64,000 nt of DNA, taken from assembly GCF_018139145.2 (NCBI RefSeq), contig NC_059482.1, positions 12,908,294-12,972,293 of the forward strand. Reading direction: 5' to 3'. A program made the translations under genes and the position numbers. Below, in pieces: positions 25,571 through 35,079 of the stretch. The notes below the pieces were generated by a model, which saw only the letters and a list, made by a program, of their open reading frames with translations, was not told the DNA's origin and did no database searches. Every line of letters starts with the position of its first letter. Within the stretch, counting starts at the first letter, position 1. Origin of the DNA: Gymnogyps californianus (lineage: Eukaryota; Chordata; Aves; Accipitriformes; Cathartidae).

Positions 25571-26879
25571 GTTTGACCCCCCTGAAAAGCAATCAACCAA
25601 TGCTAACAAATGAGTCTCTGAGAGCAGCTACACACGCACATGGGGACCTCGACGCACGCTTCTCCCTTGTTTGCAGTGAACAAGTGGCGAAACATCAACA
25701 CGCTGCGCGGGAGAGAAAAAGGTTAAAGCCCGAAACAGGCTGCTTTCTAAAAGGCAGCTGTTCCAAGTTCAATAAACTTCCTTACTGATCCTCCCTGGCT
25801 ATTCCCATAACTAACAGTTAATTTCAATGGTCCTTTTATCAGCTCAGCCCGCTGCCTCCGCTCGGTCCTGGGTGGCGGGAGGGGTTTCTTGGGAAACTGT
25901 TGGAGTTTTCATGCAGGGGAATGACATGAGCAGTGAAAATACACAACAAAGAAGGGCACTAAACGGTGCACACTGTTGAAATATAAAACATTCTTAGCTG
26001 ATGGGAAGTTCAGGAGTGATGGTTATCTAATTACGGGGCTTATAAATAATTGGTACCTTGGTTTAAAACTGCCGGGAAGAGCGAGCTTAGAGCTGAGCCT
26101 CATGTGCTGAGTCTTTGTAGATGGAGTCTGTACAGTCATCGATTTTATGCATTATGTCTCTAAATGTTACACTTAATAAAATTACGGGTTCTGGCTCTCT
26201 GAAATAGACTGTGACCCCCAAAGAAGCTGATGCACATGAAGGAATCTGCATTTCCCTCTGTAACTCGTCTGACAGAAAGTTCAATAGATTTTTTTCTTCC
26301 TTCCTTAAAAAACTGGATATAGTTAACAACCAAATTATTCCACAACTTCCTGAGCGTTTTGGCACTAAGAGTGTGAATGTGTAAGTGCAGCGCATGTGTC
26401 TGTGTGCACGTATATCTGCTGTCTCTCCCTCTCGCCCCCCTTTTCTCTCTCTCCCTCACGAGAATTATTATTTCTAATTGAACTGAGAAAGTTCCTCCAA
26501 TTACTGTTTACGGAAAGTTTAACTCTTTTCCATTCAGCCACCCCCCCTCCCCAATCCCAAACCGGCGCACTGTTACAAGCCCATTGCCCTCCACGGCCAG
26601 TGCTTGTGGCCCGCCCTTTGAAAAGCAAGGTAAGTGTTGTCAGACAAACCCCGCCATACAGCGGGGCTGGCGATTTTCTCGCAAATGTTTGTTTTAGTGA
26701 CACCGTTCAGCTGCTGAGGTTGCAACCTGCCAGCATCTTCCACCCAGGCTGTACTGCGAGAGGGAGAGCTCTGCTAGGGAATCTTGTTAACGTACACATG
26801 CCACTAAATGCATAAACGCATGCACGCATGTAGGTGAGTGTAAGAGCGAGAGGAGGACTGCACACCCGTGAAGCCAAGC

Positions 26880-27660
26880 CGAGTCTGACCAGCTGACGCA
26901 AGCAGGAGGGAGCGCACCCCGCCGAGCCGCCGTGCAGAGCCCCGGCCCCGCTCGGGTGGCCGCGCTCCCCGGCCCCGCTGCGGCGGCCAGCGGCGCTCCG
27001 CGCCGGGCACGCCGGGCGGGGAGGTTACGTTGCATCATGCGGGTTGTGTGTGATATAAAGCTAGTGAAAGATGAGCAGATTTAGAGAGAGGGAGGCGGAA
27101 GGAAAAAAGTTCCTGCAACTTGCGAACCCCCCCAAAATTAGTGATTGGCCGCTGCAGCATTTTCCTCAGGATGCTCCGCAGCCAACTAATGAAGGATCAG
27201 AATAATTCCTGGCTTTGGAGAGGGCTCTCGCCCATTTAAGAATAGCCTTTACAGGGCTGACATGACTAAACACGCCTTATCACTTCTATTTTGCTGTAGT
27301 TTTCAGGGCGGTTTATCAGCGCCTGGTGGCAGGCTGACCTTCCCCGTGCTCTGCGCGGCCGGGCGGGAACAAAGCCGGCCGGGGCTCCCGGCTCCCCGCA
27401 CTCCCAGCGGAGTCTCGAAAGTTTGTTTCAGCCTCTCCCGCCCCAGAGCTCGGAGAAATCCTCCATGTTGCGCAGCGCCCGCCGGCTCGGCCAGCAGCCT
27501 CCTAAACCCGAAGCTCACCTATCTATCTCCCAGGCTCCGTGTTTAATTCGGTCCCGGCGCAGCCATCGCCCCCGCGCAGCCGGGAGCGCAGCCGGGCTGA
27601 GCGCCCTGGGCGCGCCCCTGCCCCTGCCCCGGCCGGCCGCATCCTTCGAGGGGGCCAGGA
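26880..27660. promoter_or_regulatory. CpG-rich blocks with AT-rich centre
   Basis: Two short CpG-rich pieces, about 26880-27030 and 27320-27660, flank a less GC-rich stretch. That stretch has a TATA-like GATATAAAG near 27051. They could mark an upstream promoter, but nothing in the sequence fixes a start site. Confidence 0.5.
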
Positions 27661-28039
27661 ATTATTTAGGTTTCCTATTTCCTAATTCCCACTTAAAGGG
27701 GGAGGAGGGGGAGAGGAAGAACGAGTTATTAATCGCAGCCTAGCCCTCTCTGTTTTCCAAGGCTGTCTAACATTTGTAAATACTTATGCTGCGGCTGGTC
27801 CCCTCCTTCCTGGTTAAGTTGTTTAGTATGTCGATTATTTGTACTGAATCCCGGTCTGTGTTGTGTCTGATGTGTTGTCGTTGCAATGTGCAGCCAGGGT
27901 GACACTGATGGATGCGCCAATGGTGAGACGGACAGATGTTAGGGCGGATCTAGCGGCATGCACCGCCACAGCGGCGGAGCCCGCCCGCACAGGGCTGCCA
28001 GCCGCCGCCGCAGCCCCGCGCCCCGTCCTGGTGCAAGCG

Positions 28040-28091
28040 CACACTCACACACGCACACACACACAGAGGGTTTTTTTTTGGGGGGGGGGGG
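28040..28091 (+). repeat. (CA)n followed by T9-G12 runs
   Basis: A short CACACA/CGCACA tract is followed by GAGGG, a run of T and then 12 G residues. It is simple sequence at the edge of a GC-rich block and a potential quadruplex-forming run. Confidence 0.8.
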
Positions 28092-28469
28092 AGGACGTCT
28101 CAGTGTCGTCTCTTAAGTAGATCTGATCGCTCCTTCTGTGAGCAGATACTGTAACTGTGAGGAGCAACCAGCGAGTATCAATGAGATGGAACTGAGCGAA
28201 TTTGGCAGCAGAAGCGGCAATTGACAACTCACCATTTTCTTGTTTGCAAGAAATGTTTCGTTTTCCCCCAACAGTAGCAATTTCCCGGGGACTTTAGGCG
28301 ACTGCGATTTTTTTTTTCATCCTAAAGATCAGCTTAAAAAAAAAATCAACTCATAACAATAATAATCCAAAAAAAAAAAAATCCCAAACCTTCTCCACCC
28401 TTCATGTAAAGTGTTTGAATTTCCTGCAACTTGAAAAGGAAAGCAAGAGCAAAAGAGCGGCACGGCGGC

Positions 28470-28477
28470 TTTATAAG
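28470..28477 (+). promoter_or_regulatory. TATA-like element
   Basis: TTTATAAG lies at the left edge of the main CpG island, about 2 kb before the start codon and within a local AT/GC boundary. CpG-island promoters usually lack TATA boxes, so this may be coincidental. Confidence 0.15.
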
Positions 28478-28620
28478 ATGTGAAGACGCAACAACATCTG
28501 CACTTAGTCAGGTATTTGGAATTATCCCAAATCTCGAAGAATGGGGGCGAGTGGAGATTTTTTTGATCTTACCGTAAAAGTGAGATCATCCTTTTTTTTT
28601 ATTCCTCCCCGTGAACTTTA

Positions 28621-28690
28621 AAAAAAAAGAAAGAAAGAAAGAAAGAAAAAAAAAATCGCTACTGTTTTTGTTTTGTTTTGTTTTGTTTTT
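28621..28690 (+). repeat. (GAAA)n and (TTTTG)n simple repeats
   Basis: A poly(A)/GAAA tract at about 28621-28656 is followed by TTTTG units at about 28664-28690. The two halves have opposite purine bias and sit immediately before the main CpG island. Confidence 0.85.
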
Positions 28691-28730
28691 CTTCACTTCT
28701 CCCAAGCACGGGCGGCCTCCGGCAGCGCGG

Positions 28731-28757
28731 CGGTGCGGGTGCGGGTGCGGGTGCGGG
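28731..28757 (+). repeat. (GTGCGG)n repeat
   Basis: About four copies of GTGCGG lie in the main CpG island. In translation they give Val-Arg or Gly-Ala dipeptide readings, which explains part of the long chance ORFs here. Confidence 0.8.
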
Positions 28758-29443
28758 GCCGCCGTGCCCGGGCGCGCGGCGCGGCGGAGGCGGGAGGGCG
28801 GCATGGGCCCCCGCGCGCCCCCCGCCGCCCCGGCCCTCCCCGCTGGTGCGCGGCCCCGCCGCCCAGGGATGCACAATCAAACCCGCAGCACATCGATCCG
28901 CCGGCGCTCGCTCAACTGAGCGCGGCGGCTCGCCAGTGAACTTGGACCAAAAAAAAAACCAAACCCAAAAAACCAAAAACAAACCCACCAAAAAGAGGGG
29001 GGGGGGAAGCCCCAAAAAGAGGGAAAGAGAGGGAAAAGTGGTCTTCCCCGAAGAGCCGGGCGCGCGCGGGGCGCGGGAGTGCGCGGGCGCTGCCCGCTCC
29101 CCGTCCGGCCGGCGGCACCGCGGGGCAGGGCGCAGCGGCTCAGCCGGCGGAGACGCCGCCGTTAACGGCCGCCGGCCGGAGCGGCCCCGCGGCCCCCGAC
29201 ACCCCGCCCGCAGGCGCGAAGCGGAGCCCGGGCGGCTGTGGCGCCAGCCAGGTGGGAGCCGGAGGGCTGGATGTGTGCCGGCCGGCGGCCAGCTGCCCGG
29301 CGCGCCGGTGAGTGGGGCCGGGGCGGGCGGCGGCGCGAGGTGCGGGGCGAGGCGGGGGCCCGGGCCGCCGCCGCTGTCACCTCGCGGGGCGGCCGGGCTC
29401 CGCGGAGACAGGGCTCAAGCGCCGGGGGCGGGCCCTCCTCGCC

Positions 29444-29511
29444 GGGGGGGGGGGGGGAACGACGACGGGGGCGGCGGAGGGGGCAGAGGCTGCGGAGCCG
29501 GGGGGGGGGGG
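29444..29511 (+). repeat. Two long G runs (G14 and G12)
   Basis: Uninterrupted G runs lie at 29444-29457 and 29500-29511 in the promoter/5' UTR region, with further GGGG and GGGGG runs between them. The stretch is capable of forming G-quadruplexes and is prone to sequencing and assembly error. Confidence 0.85.
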
Positions 29512-29644
29512 TTGGTGTCGGGAGGGTCCCGTGCCCCGGCGTGGCGGCGATGGCTGAGGGGTGGCTCCGGCGGGGAACGGGTGTGCGCGGGGGCGGAAAG
29601 GGAAGGGCTGCCGGCGGGGAGCGGGGCGAGCGGAGCGGAGCGGG

Positions 29645-29670
29645 CTGCCCTGCCCTGCCCTGCCCTGCCC
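29645..29670 (+). repeat. (CTGCC)5 repeat
   Basis: Five CTGCC units lie in tandem in the main CpG island, directly before a GGGGGCG run. Confidence 0.85.
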
Positions 29671-29977
29671 GGGGGCGTCCGGCGGGACGAGCCCCTCCGC
29701 CGCTGCGGGCTGCTGAGGAGAGCGGCGGCGGCGGGCGAAGTTGGGCGGCGGAGGGGGCGCGGCGAGGGGGGGGGTGCCGCGCCGCCGTCCCGGGCGGACC
29801 CTTCGCCGCCGCCGTGGCCGTGCCCGGCCGGCGGCGGGCGGTCCGGCGGCGCGATGCGCAAAGAGTTAAGGTGCCGTCCGGGGCGGGAGGCGGTGGGAGC
29901 GCGGTGCCCCTCTCCCTCTTTGCGGACTAGTTTGAGTGACACTGCGATCATCTCGTTTCCCTTCAAGCTTCGCCTGT

Positions 29978-29999
29978 TGCCGCCGCCGCCGCCGCCGCT
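29978..29999 (+). repeat. (GCC)n repeat, about seven units
   Basis: A short pure GCC tract follows an AAGCTTCGCCTGTT sequence within the main CpG island. It is a candidate length polymorphism of the leader or promoter. Confidence 0.75.
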
Positions 30000-30079
30000 C
30001 CAGCGCCGAGCCGGGAGCCGGAGAGTGGAGAGCGCAGGCTGAGGCTCCGCCGACTCCTGCCAAGAAATCCCCCGTCTTT

Positions 30080-30088
30080 ATGCCGTGA
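30080..30088 (+). other. Minimal uORF (two codons) in the 5' UTR
   Basis: ATG CCG TGA forms a start, one further codon and a stop, about 400 bases before the main start. It matters only if transcription starts upstream of it and if this part of the leader is retained rather than removed by splicing to the acceptor at 30237-30238. Confidence 0.3.
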
Positions 30089-30234
30089 TCTCCCAGCCCG
30101 GCCAGGCATCGGGGGCGCAGGGTGGGGTGGGGGGGACTGCGGGCTCTCCCCAGCCCTCCCGCCCGCACACCTCTTCGGGGGGCTTCCCCTCCTCCTTCCT
30201 CCGGGGCGATTTGTCAAACTTCCCCCCTCTTCTG

Positions 30235-30235
<1 letters not shown>

Positions 30236-30265
<30 letters not shown>
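30236..30265 (+). repeat. (CAG)10 trinucleotide repeat in the 5' UTR
   Basis: Ten uninterrupted CAG units lie about 220 bases before the start codon. They are outside the TSHZ coding frame, so they are not a polyglutamine tract of the protein. Their left end coincides with a strong splice-acceptor-like sequence (pyrimidine tract, then CCAG), which would give tandem NAG acceptors. Confidence 0.9.
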
Positions 30266-30266
<1 letters not shown>

Positions 30267-30287
30267 GCTGTCCTCTCCTCTGTGCCG

Positions 30288-30325
30288 CCTCCTCCTCCGC
30301 CGCCGCCGCCTCCTCCTCCTCCTCG
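30288..30325 (+). repeat. CCT/CCG trinucleotide repeat
   Basis: Units of CCT and CCG alternate in blocks just downstream of the CAG tract and before the overlapping uORF start. It is probably length-variable and is part of the 5' UTR. Confidence 0.8.
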
Positions 30326-30482
30326 GCATCGTGTATGCACAGCAACAAAAAATATATCCCCAACCCAGCCCTCGAGCCGAGACTGGAGCAGCTCACCGGA
30401 TCTCTGGGGCTAAAGCAACTCTTCCCACCCCCGCGCCCAGGCAGCCCCCCCCCGCCGGCGCCGGCGGCCGCAGGAGCTCAGC

Positions 30483-30522
30483 ATGCCGAGGAGGAAGCAG
30501 CAAGCGCCCCGGCGCGCAGCAG
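30483..30522 (+). CDS. TSHZ3: Teashirt zinc-finger homeobox protein, coding exon 1 (5' partial), probably TSHZ3
   Basis: This is the start of a Teashirt-family nuclear transcription factor. Family members carry atypical C2H2 zinc fingers and a divergent homeodomain and act mainly as developmental repressors. The exon encodes MPRRKQQAPRRAA plus the first base of codon 14, then meets a donor (AG|GTACGAG). From family knowledge, TSHZ proteins share this N-terminus and keep nearly all remaining coding sequence in one large second exon after a long intron. Residues 9-13 (PRRAA) fit TSHZ3; TSHZ1 has PRRSA and TSHZ2 has PKRAA as I recall them. The start is supported by A at -3. Reading past the donor gives an unrelated tail that stops at 30752, which argues for splicing. 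No zinc-finger exon lies in the window, so the gene is truncated by the window edge. The family call is firm; the paralogue call rests on two residues. Confidence 0.85.
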
Positions 30523-30528
30523 GTACGA
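30520..30528 (+). other. Splice donor of TSHZ coding exon 1
   Basis: The sequence CAG|GTACGA gives GT at 30523-30524. The exon ends in phase 1, so the next exon must supply two bases to finish codon 14. In TSHZ3 these would make alanine followed by tyrosine. The position matches the known split of TSHZ genes after about 13 codons. Confidence 0.8.
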
Positions 30529-31639
30529 GAGCCGCCTTCCCCGGCCGCTTGTTTCTCCTCTCGCTTTCCTCCGTCTCTTTCATAACCGCTTTCCAGCGGG
30601 CTGAGCCCGTCGGTCTGTACCGGGCTCCGTCCCTGCCCCGCTCCCCGCGATCGCACGCTGCATGCCGTGGATTTTGCAGAGCAACTCTTGGTCTGGAGGC
30701 ACAACACTGTGGCGTGGGGGGATTTTATTTTATTTTTGTTTCCTTGGGGTAGCAGGGGTGGGGGCGCATGAAAGCCCTTTCCCTACTTTGGTACCCACTT
30801 TGATTTATTCCTAACTCTGCCATCGCCTGGCTCAGTTCTGGGGGCCACACTTTGTGAAAGCCAGGCGGGTATGTGCAGGCACATACTACATGTACACGTA
30901 TGGTCTGTGTGACTAGGGGTGGGGGAAGGAGGCGAATTTTGTTCATTTCCAGCCCGTACTTTGGCACCTACTTTGCTTCTCTCCCTTGTAGTCTTCGTTC
31001 TTCCCCATCCCCTTCCCCCACAGGCAAATGGTTTGTGAAAGCCAGTGAAAATACTCTTTTTTAAATTTTGTTTTCTGTAAAAAGAGATAGGATATGTATA
31101 AATACATGGCACACCGTGAATGAAGTGGTAGGGACAAAGTGATTTGGAGGGTCTGCAGCGTTACTTGAAGATCCGAGCCCAGAACTGGTTCCTTTGCCCA
31201 ACTTTTACCTTTTTCTCTCTTCCCCTTGTACCACTGGACAGACAGACCCACCTAGTTGGTCACTTTCTTTGGCAACCTCTTCTGTTAATCCTATTGATTT
31301 CTTATTTATGAGTCCAGACGAGAAGCTGCAAAGGAAACCAAAGGGGGAAAAAAAAAAAAAAAAAGGGTCTGTGTATTGTCAAATGACTGGCGAATGTTTC
31401 TGATAGTGCCTTTACGATTTCCTCCATAATTTTTTTTCTTTTTAGAAATACTTTTCGAGGCTTTCTCCTGGTGAGGTTTTTTGTTTGTTTGTTTTGTTTT
31501 CCTTATGCCAGAAATGTCAACTCCTGTTAAACTTCAGCAGTATTTTTTGGAAAAGCCAAATTGAAAAGAAAACAGTAAAAAAAAAGCCCCACATAATTTT
31601 ACAGTAATCCTTAGTTGGGGATATGTGGGCTGGAAAAGG

Positions 31640-31800
31640 TTTCCTTGGCCTGTTGCCATCCTTGATTTGATGGCTGATTGATCGCCTGTCATCTGGCTGC
31701 CTTTGATCTATTCATTCCCGATAAACATCAATAAATCACTTGCCATGGTAACGCCAGACTCGGTGACGTCACACGTGGCCTGTCAACTCTCTGTCAGTGC
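31640..31800. promoter_or_regulatory. Candidate intronic enhancer (RFX, CRE, E-box, TCF/LEF motifs)
   Basis: About 1.2 kb into intron 1, a compact block contains CTTTGATCT (31701-31709, TCF/LEF type) and an X-box-like CTTGCCATGGTAAC (31739-31752). A perfect CRE TGACGTCA (31764-31771) follows, with a CACGTG E-box directly after it (31772-31777). TGATTGATCGCCTGTCA, nearby on the left, resembles PBX/MEIS sites. The clustering is visible; enhancer function is inferred. Confidence 0.45.
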
Positions 31801-33017
31801 AACTTCAGGGGCTCCTGGCTAGATGTGCCACATAGCCACATGGACGAGGGCTTCCAGAGGCATGGGGCTGGCTTAGGTGGAGGAACAGGATCGGGTTTGG
31901 TTAGGGACAGATTTGGGGGACCAGCATGTGACAGCTATAATTTGCCTTTTACAAAGGAAGGCTCTGTACCAAGAGGCCAGGTGTAGGTTTTCCAGAGGCT
32001 CCGGCATCATTATTGGTAGTGCATTTGTAGTTGTGCTTATAACAACTTGAAGCAGGTAGTCCTGCAGCTTGGTGGGGCGTTGTTAGAAAACGGGCATTCA
32101 AAAATGTGACAGTGCTTTCACACTGTCTGACAACTTCTCAGAGTGGTGTGGTTTGAATTTAGTAAACAGCAAGGGATTCAGGGAGTGATACAAATTGTAA
32201 ATAACTATGTCCACATTTCCTTTCTTTTCTTTGACATATACATACATTCATCTAGTACTTTTGAAATAGAGAAAGAGACTTTCTAGCAGTCTTACTCCGT
32301 ATACTAACAGCTAGAAAGTTTGGAAAGTTTTGCAGTATGGTAGTGATACGATCTAGCAAACAATATCATAGCCAAATACTTCACGATAATATTTTGCATT
32401 TCTGGCCCGTGCCATCAAATAACACTTTTCAAATAAATTAAAAAGGTGAACTTTTCCTAATATTTGGGAAATTCTATTTTGTAACATTAATTTAGTTCTG
32501 CAAAATCAAGCTCTTCCAAGTATTTGACATACTCAGCTGTGCTGTATGCTGGGCTCTCCATAGGCTGGAAGAAAATCTTTCTGCACTAAACACACATTCT
32601 GAGGTATCTTTCTTTCTCTCTCTCTACCACTCTCCGTCTCTCCCTCCTTTCTCAAGTGAATCATCCACGATGTGTGATCTATCTTTCATATTTAGCAGAA
32701 GTGTAATCTCTTTAAACTTTTAGCTTTTTGATAGCCACATTAAACATTTAGTATTGTGTATAATTGCTTCCCACTGAAATGCTGTTTTATTGGTCACATT
32801 GGAAATGTTACTTTTTCTAATAGCAGTAAAAGCAAAGGCTTTTTTTTTTTTTAACACCTTAAAAACAGCGAAGAAATAACAGGTTAGTTAAGAAATATTC
32901 ATTACAAAAACTTGACTGCAGGACTAATAGGAGATGGAAGAATGGTTTTGCTCTATCAAAATGACCCGTCAAAACGACTTTGTTTCATATTTGATTTAAT
33001 TGTCTCTCTCCTGACAG

Positions 33018-33060
33018 GCACATTCATCAATAGCTTAATGGTCAATCAGAAGTTGGCAGA
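33018..33060 (+). other. 43-nt exon-like segment in intron 1
   Basis: The acceptor TTAATTGTCTCTCTCCTGACAG ends at 33017 and the donor AGA|GTGAGTGC starts at 33061. Spliced after exon 1 it would stay open through its own 43 nt, but since 43 is not a multiple of three it would shift the reading frame of the next exon. It may instead be a regulatory element. Confidence 0.2.
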
Positions 33061-33499
33061 GTGAGTGCTTTCATTCTTTCCCATACACTAGCTTTGGCTT
33101 TACTTTATCAAAATGCCTCTGCCTAATGGATATGGGGGATGTAGAATGACTGAAGGGCTACTTATTTGAGAAGAGTGAAAAAACAAGAACATTTATGCCG
33201 TTGATAAGTGCATGAAGATAAATAAGTGAGCTGTATGAGGCGTTTTATTTTGAGACAGAAGAAACTTACATTTTTTTTCCCCTTCTTTTTGGCTTCAGAG
33301 CTGCGAGTTATAAGGTTCATGACTGCTTTTGTGGCATACTGAGAGTGATGACAAATTGATTGCTTGGTACTGAGAGAGAAAAAAAGGTGGTGGTGGGGGG
33401 AGAATTAAAGATGTCTGCTGATTGGTAACTCAGGAAATCCAGTCCCCAGCAACCTTGAGAATACTCGAGAATTTTTTTTCTCCAAACTGAAAGGTCCGC

Positions 33500-33720
33500 T
33501 CAGCCATAAAAAAAGAAAAGTTGTTTTGCCAGCTTCATTAGTGTTCACCTAATTAGCTGTAAACCTGATGGATTCCTGACAGCTTTAATGATTGGAGATG
33601 ACAAGCTCCACGCAGTGTCATCCAGCAGAATTAGGTTTGCAGCTAGTTTGATGTAATCAAGTTGATATTACACAGTCCTGGTTGCCTTTAGTTGTGCATT
33701 AACTCAATTTTCTGCTGCAG
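33500..33720. promoter_or_regulatory. Candidate intronic conserved element
   Basis: It has the texture of a developmental enhancer: TAATTAG (33550-33556), TGACAG (33577-33582, MEIS/TGIF half-site), TTTAATGATTGG and TGATGTAATCAAGTTGAT. There is little simple sequence and no repeat similarity. Confidence 0.35.
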
Positions 33721-35079
33721 GTGACAAATGGGCTTTGGTACCTGGATAATCATGTCATAGGAATTAGGGCCCTTTTAATGGTCTGGAGTAGAATAACAAC
33801 AACAAAGAACTCTCAGCAGCACAGAGCTCGCAGACATAACAGACAGGTGCACAAATTCTTTATGTCTAGCCCAAGTGTTAACACCACACTGTGGAAGACT
33901 AAAGCTGTCTCTGAGAATCAAGAATCTGTAAAAATGATAATTTTGGTTTGTTTGCTTTGAGACTCAGGTGAATATCATAGATAAATTTGGGAGGAAGAGT
34001 CAGGGATTGCAATTTTATTCCTCACCTGTTAAAGCAAGAAGATAGTCAGAATTGCTGCTCCAAAGACTTCTGTCATTTAAGTCAGGAGGAAGAAGGTATT
34101 TACTGGTTAGAGGCTACTGTCTAGGAAAGCTAAGATACTGTATTAACAGAGGCCAGTCTTGTTCATGCAAACAGTAGTTATCTATCCTTAAATTACAGCT
34201 TTCACTCGCAGCTTTTTTAGAAACCTATTTAAAAGATCAAGAAAATGTACTTCCTACTGACAGAAACAACTTAATACATATTTTCTATACATATAAAGCT
34301 CTTCTGAGGAGGGATTGGGAACTAACGATTTGTTGGAAACTCATTTACTTTTTTTTTTTTTAAATTGAATAAAACAATTACTGTTTTTTAGATGCAGGCA
34401 ACCGCACTGAGTTTTGAAGCCTCTGGAAAAAAACAAACAAACTTGGGCCCATGGGTTTTTTTTGTTTTGGTTTTTTTTTTTCTGTATAGTATGGTTTAAA
34501 CCCAAGAGATAGTTGCATACTTTTTAGGCTCTTCACAACTTCCGTGCTTACATTCAAAAGATACACATGGTCAGTGTGAATACTGAAAGACATTACATTG
34601 ATTTTTCAGAGATGCGGAGCACTTCTACTTTTCAGGGACTTCACTGCTCTTGCTAGTTATCAGCACCTCCAGAGCGAGGCTGGGAGTGCACCACAGAAAT
34701 ACAGATGCAAGATGGCATGCAGGTTGTGCAGCCAGATTTCCAGGCAGCTCTGACTTCGGGAAGTTGAATGCTTGCTTTAATTTATGGGAATTGCTTGCAA
34801 CTACATACATACCCCAAAAGTAAATGTAGCGATAAAGTAGACTACCTATAAAGGTACTTGCAGTGTCAGCCCTTGGTATGTTATTTGCCTCCAAACCTGC
34901 CACATATTTCTCTGTTGGACAGAGATTCTTCCTAGCAGCAAGCTGACAAAATGATTAGTTATGGCTGTCCTCTGCTTTTTTTTTTCGGCAAAGTGTGAGG
35001 AACAATGCAAAAAAAGAAAAAGGGGCATAAATATAAAAAGGCCTGATAGATTCCCCTGAATATCCATCTGGAAAACAGA

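Larger units (their letters stand above)
22831..28477. other. AT-rich spacers between the upstream CpG islands
   Basis: Between the listed islands, the stretches at about 22840-23540, 24300-25050, 25580-26870 and 27670-28470 are ordinary AT-rich sequence. The 24490-24860 segment has homeobox-type AT motifs and may be regulatory. Around 26395-26460 there is a CT-rich tract. A consensus donor-like AAG|GTAAGTG occurs at 26630. No coding sequence is supported. Confidence 0.5.
28478..30482 (+). promoter_or_regulatory. TSHZ3: Promoter and 5' UTR region of the TSHZ gene
   Basis: This GC-rich, CpG-dense stretch directly precedes the start codon and must contain the proximal promoter and 5' UTR. The transcription start cannot be placed from sequence alone. 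It holds long G runs, (CTGCC)n, (GCC)n, (CAG)10 and CCT/CCG repeats. A donor-like CCG|GTGAGT lies at 29308 and a strong acceptor-like site at 30237-30238, so part of the leader may be spliced. A minimal uORF (ATG CCG TGA) lies at 30080-30088 and a longer uORF starts at 30335. The right-hand end is fixed by the ATG; the left boundary is a guess. Confidence 0.6.
30335..30604 (+). other. Upstream ORF overlapping the TSHZ start codon
   Basis: An ATG at 30335 opens a frame (beginning MHSNKKYIPNPAL) that is +2 relative to the TSHZ frame and passes through the true start at 30483. On unspliced DNA it runs 89 codons to 30604. On the spliced message it would cross the donor after 62 complete codons plus two bases and continue out of frame in exon 2. 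Its start context is poor (T at -3, C at +4), while the main start has A at -3, so leaky scanning would be expected. It has no recognisable domain; any role would be translational control. Confidence 0.4.
28690..30660. promoter_or_regulatory. Main CpG island over promoter and exon 1
   Basis: This is the longest and densest CpG-rich stretch in the window. It covers the putative promoter, the 5' UTR, coding exon 1 and the first 130 bases of intron 1. Open readings of several hundred codons on both strands here are products of the low stop-codon frequency of GC-rich DNA, not genes. Confidence 0.85.

Noticed and set aside
28678..30042. 454-codon open frame on the + strand
   Set aside because: It runs through the CpG island with Arg/Gly/Ala/Pro-rich simple-repeat translation, overlaps open frames in other readings and on the minus strand, and shows no domain.
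30523..30752. Continuation of the TSHZ frame past the donor to a stop at 30752
   Set aside because: The donor is good and TSHZ proteins do not have this tail; this is intronic read-through.
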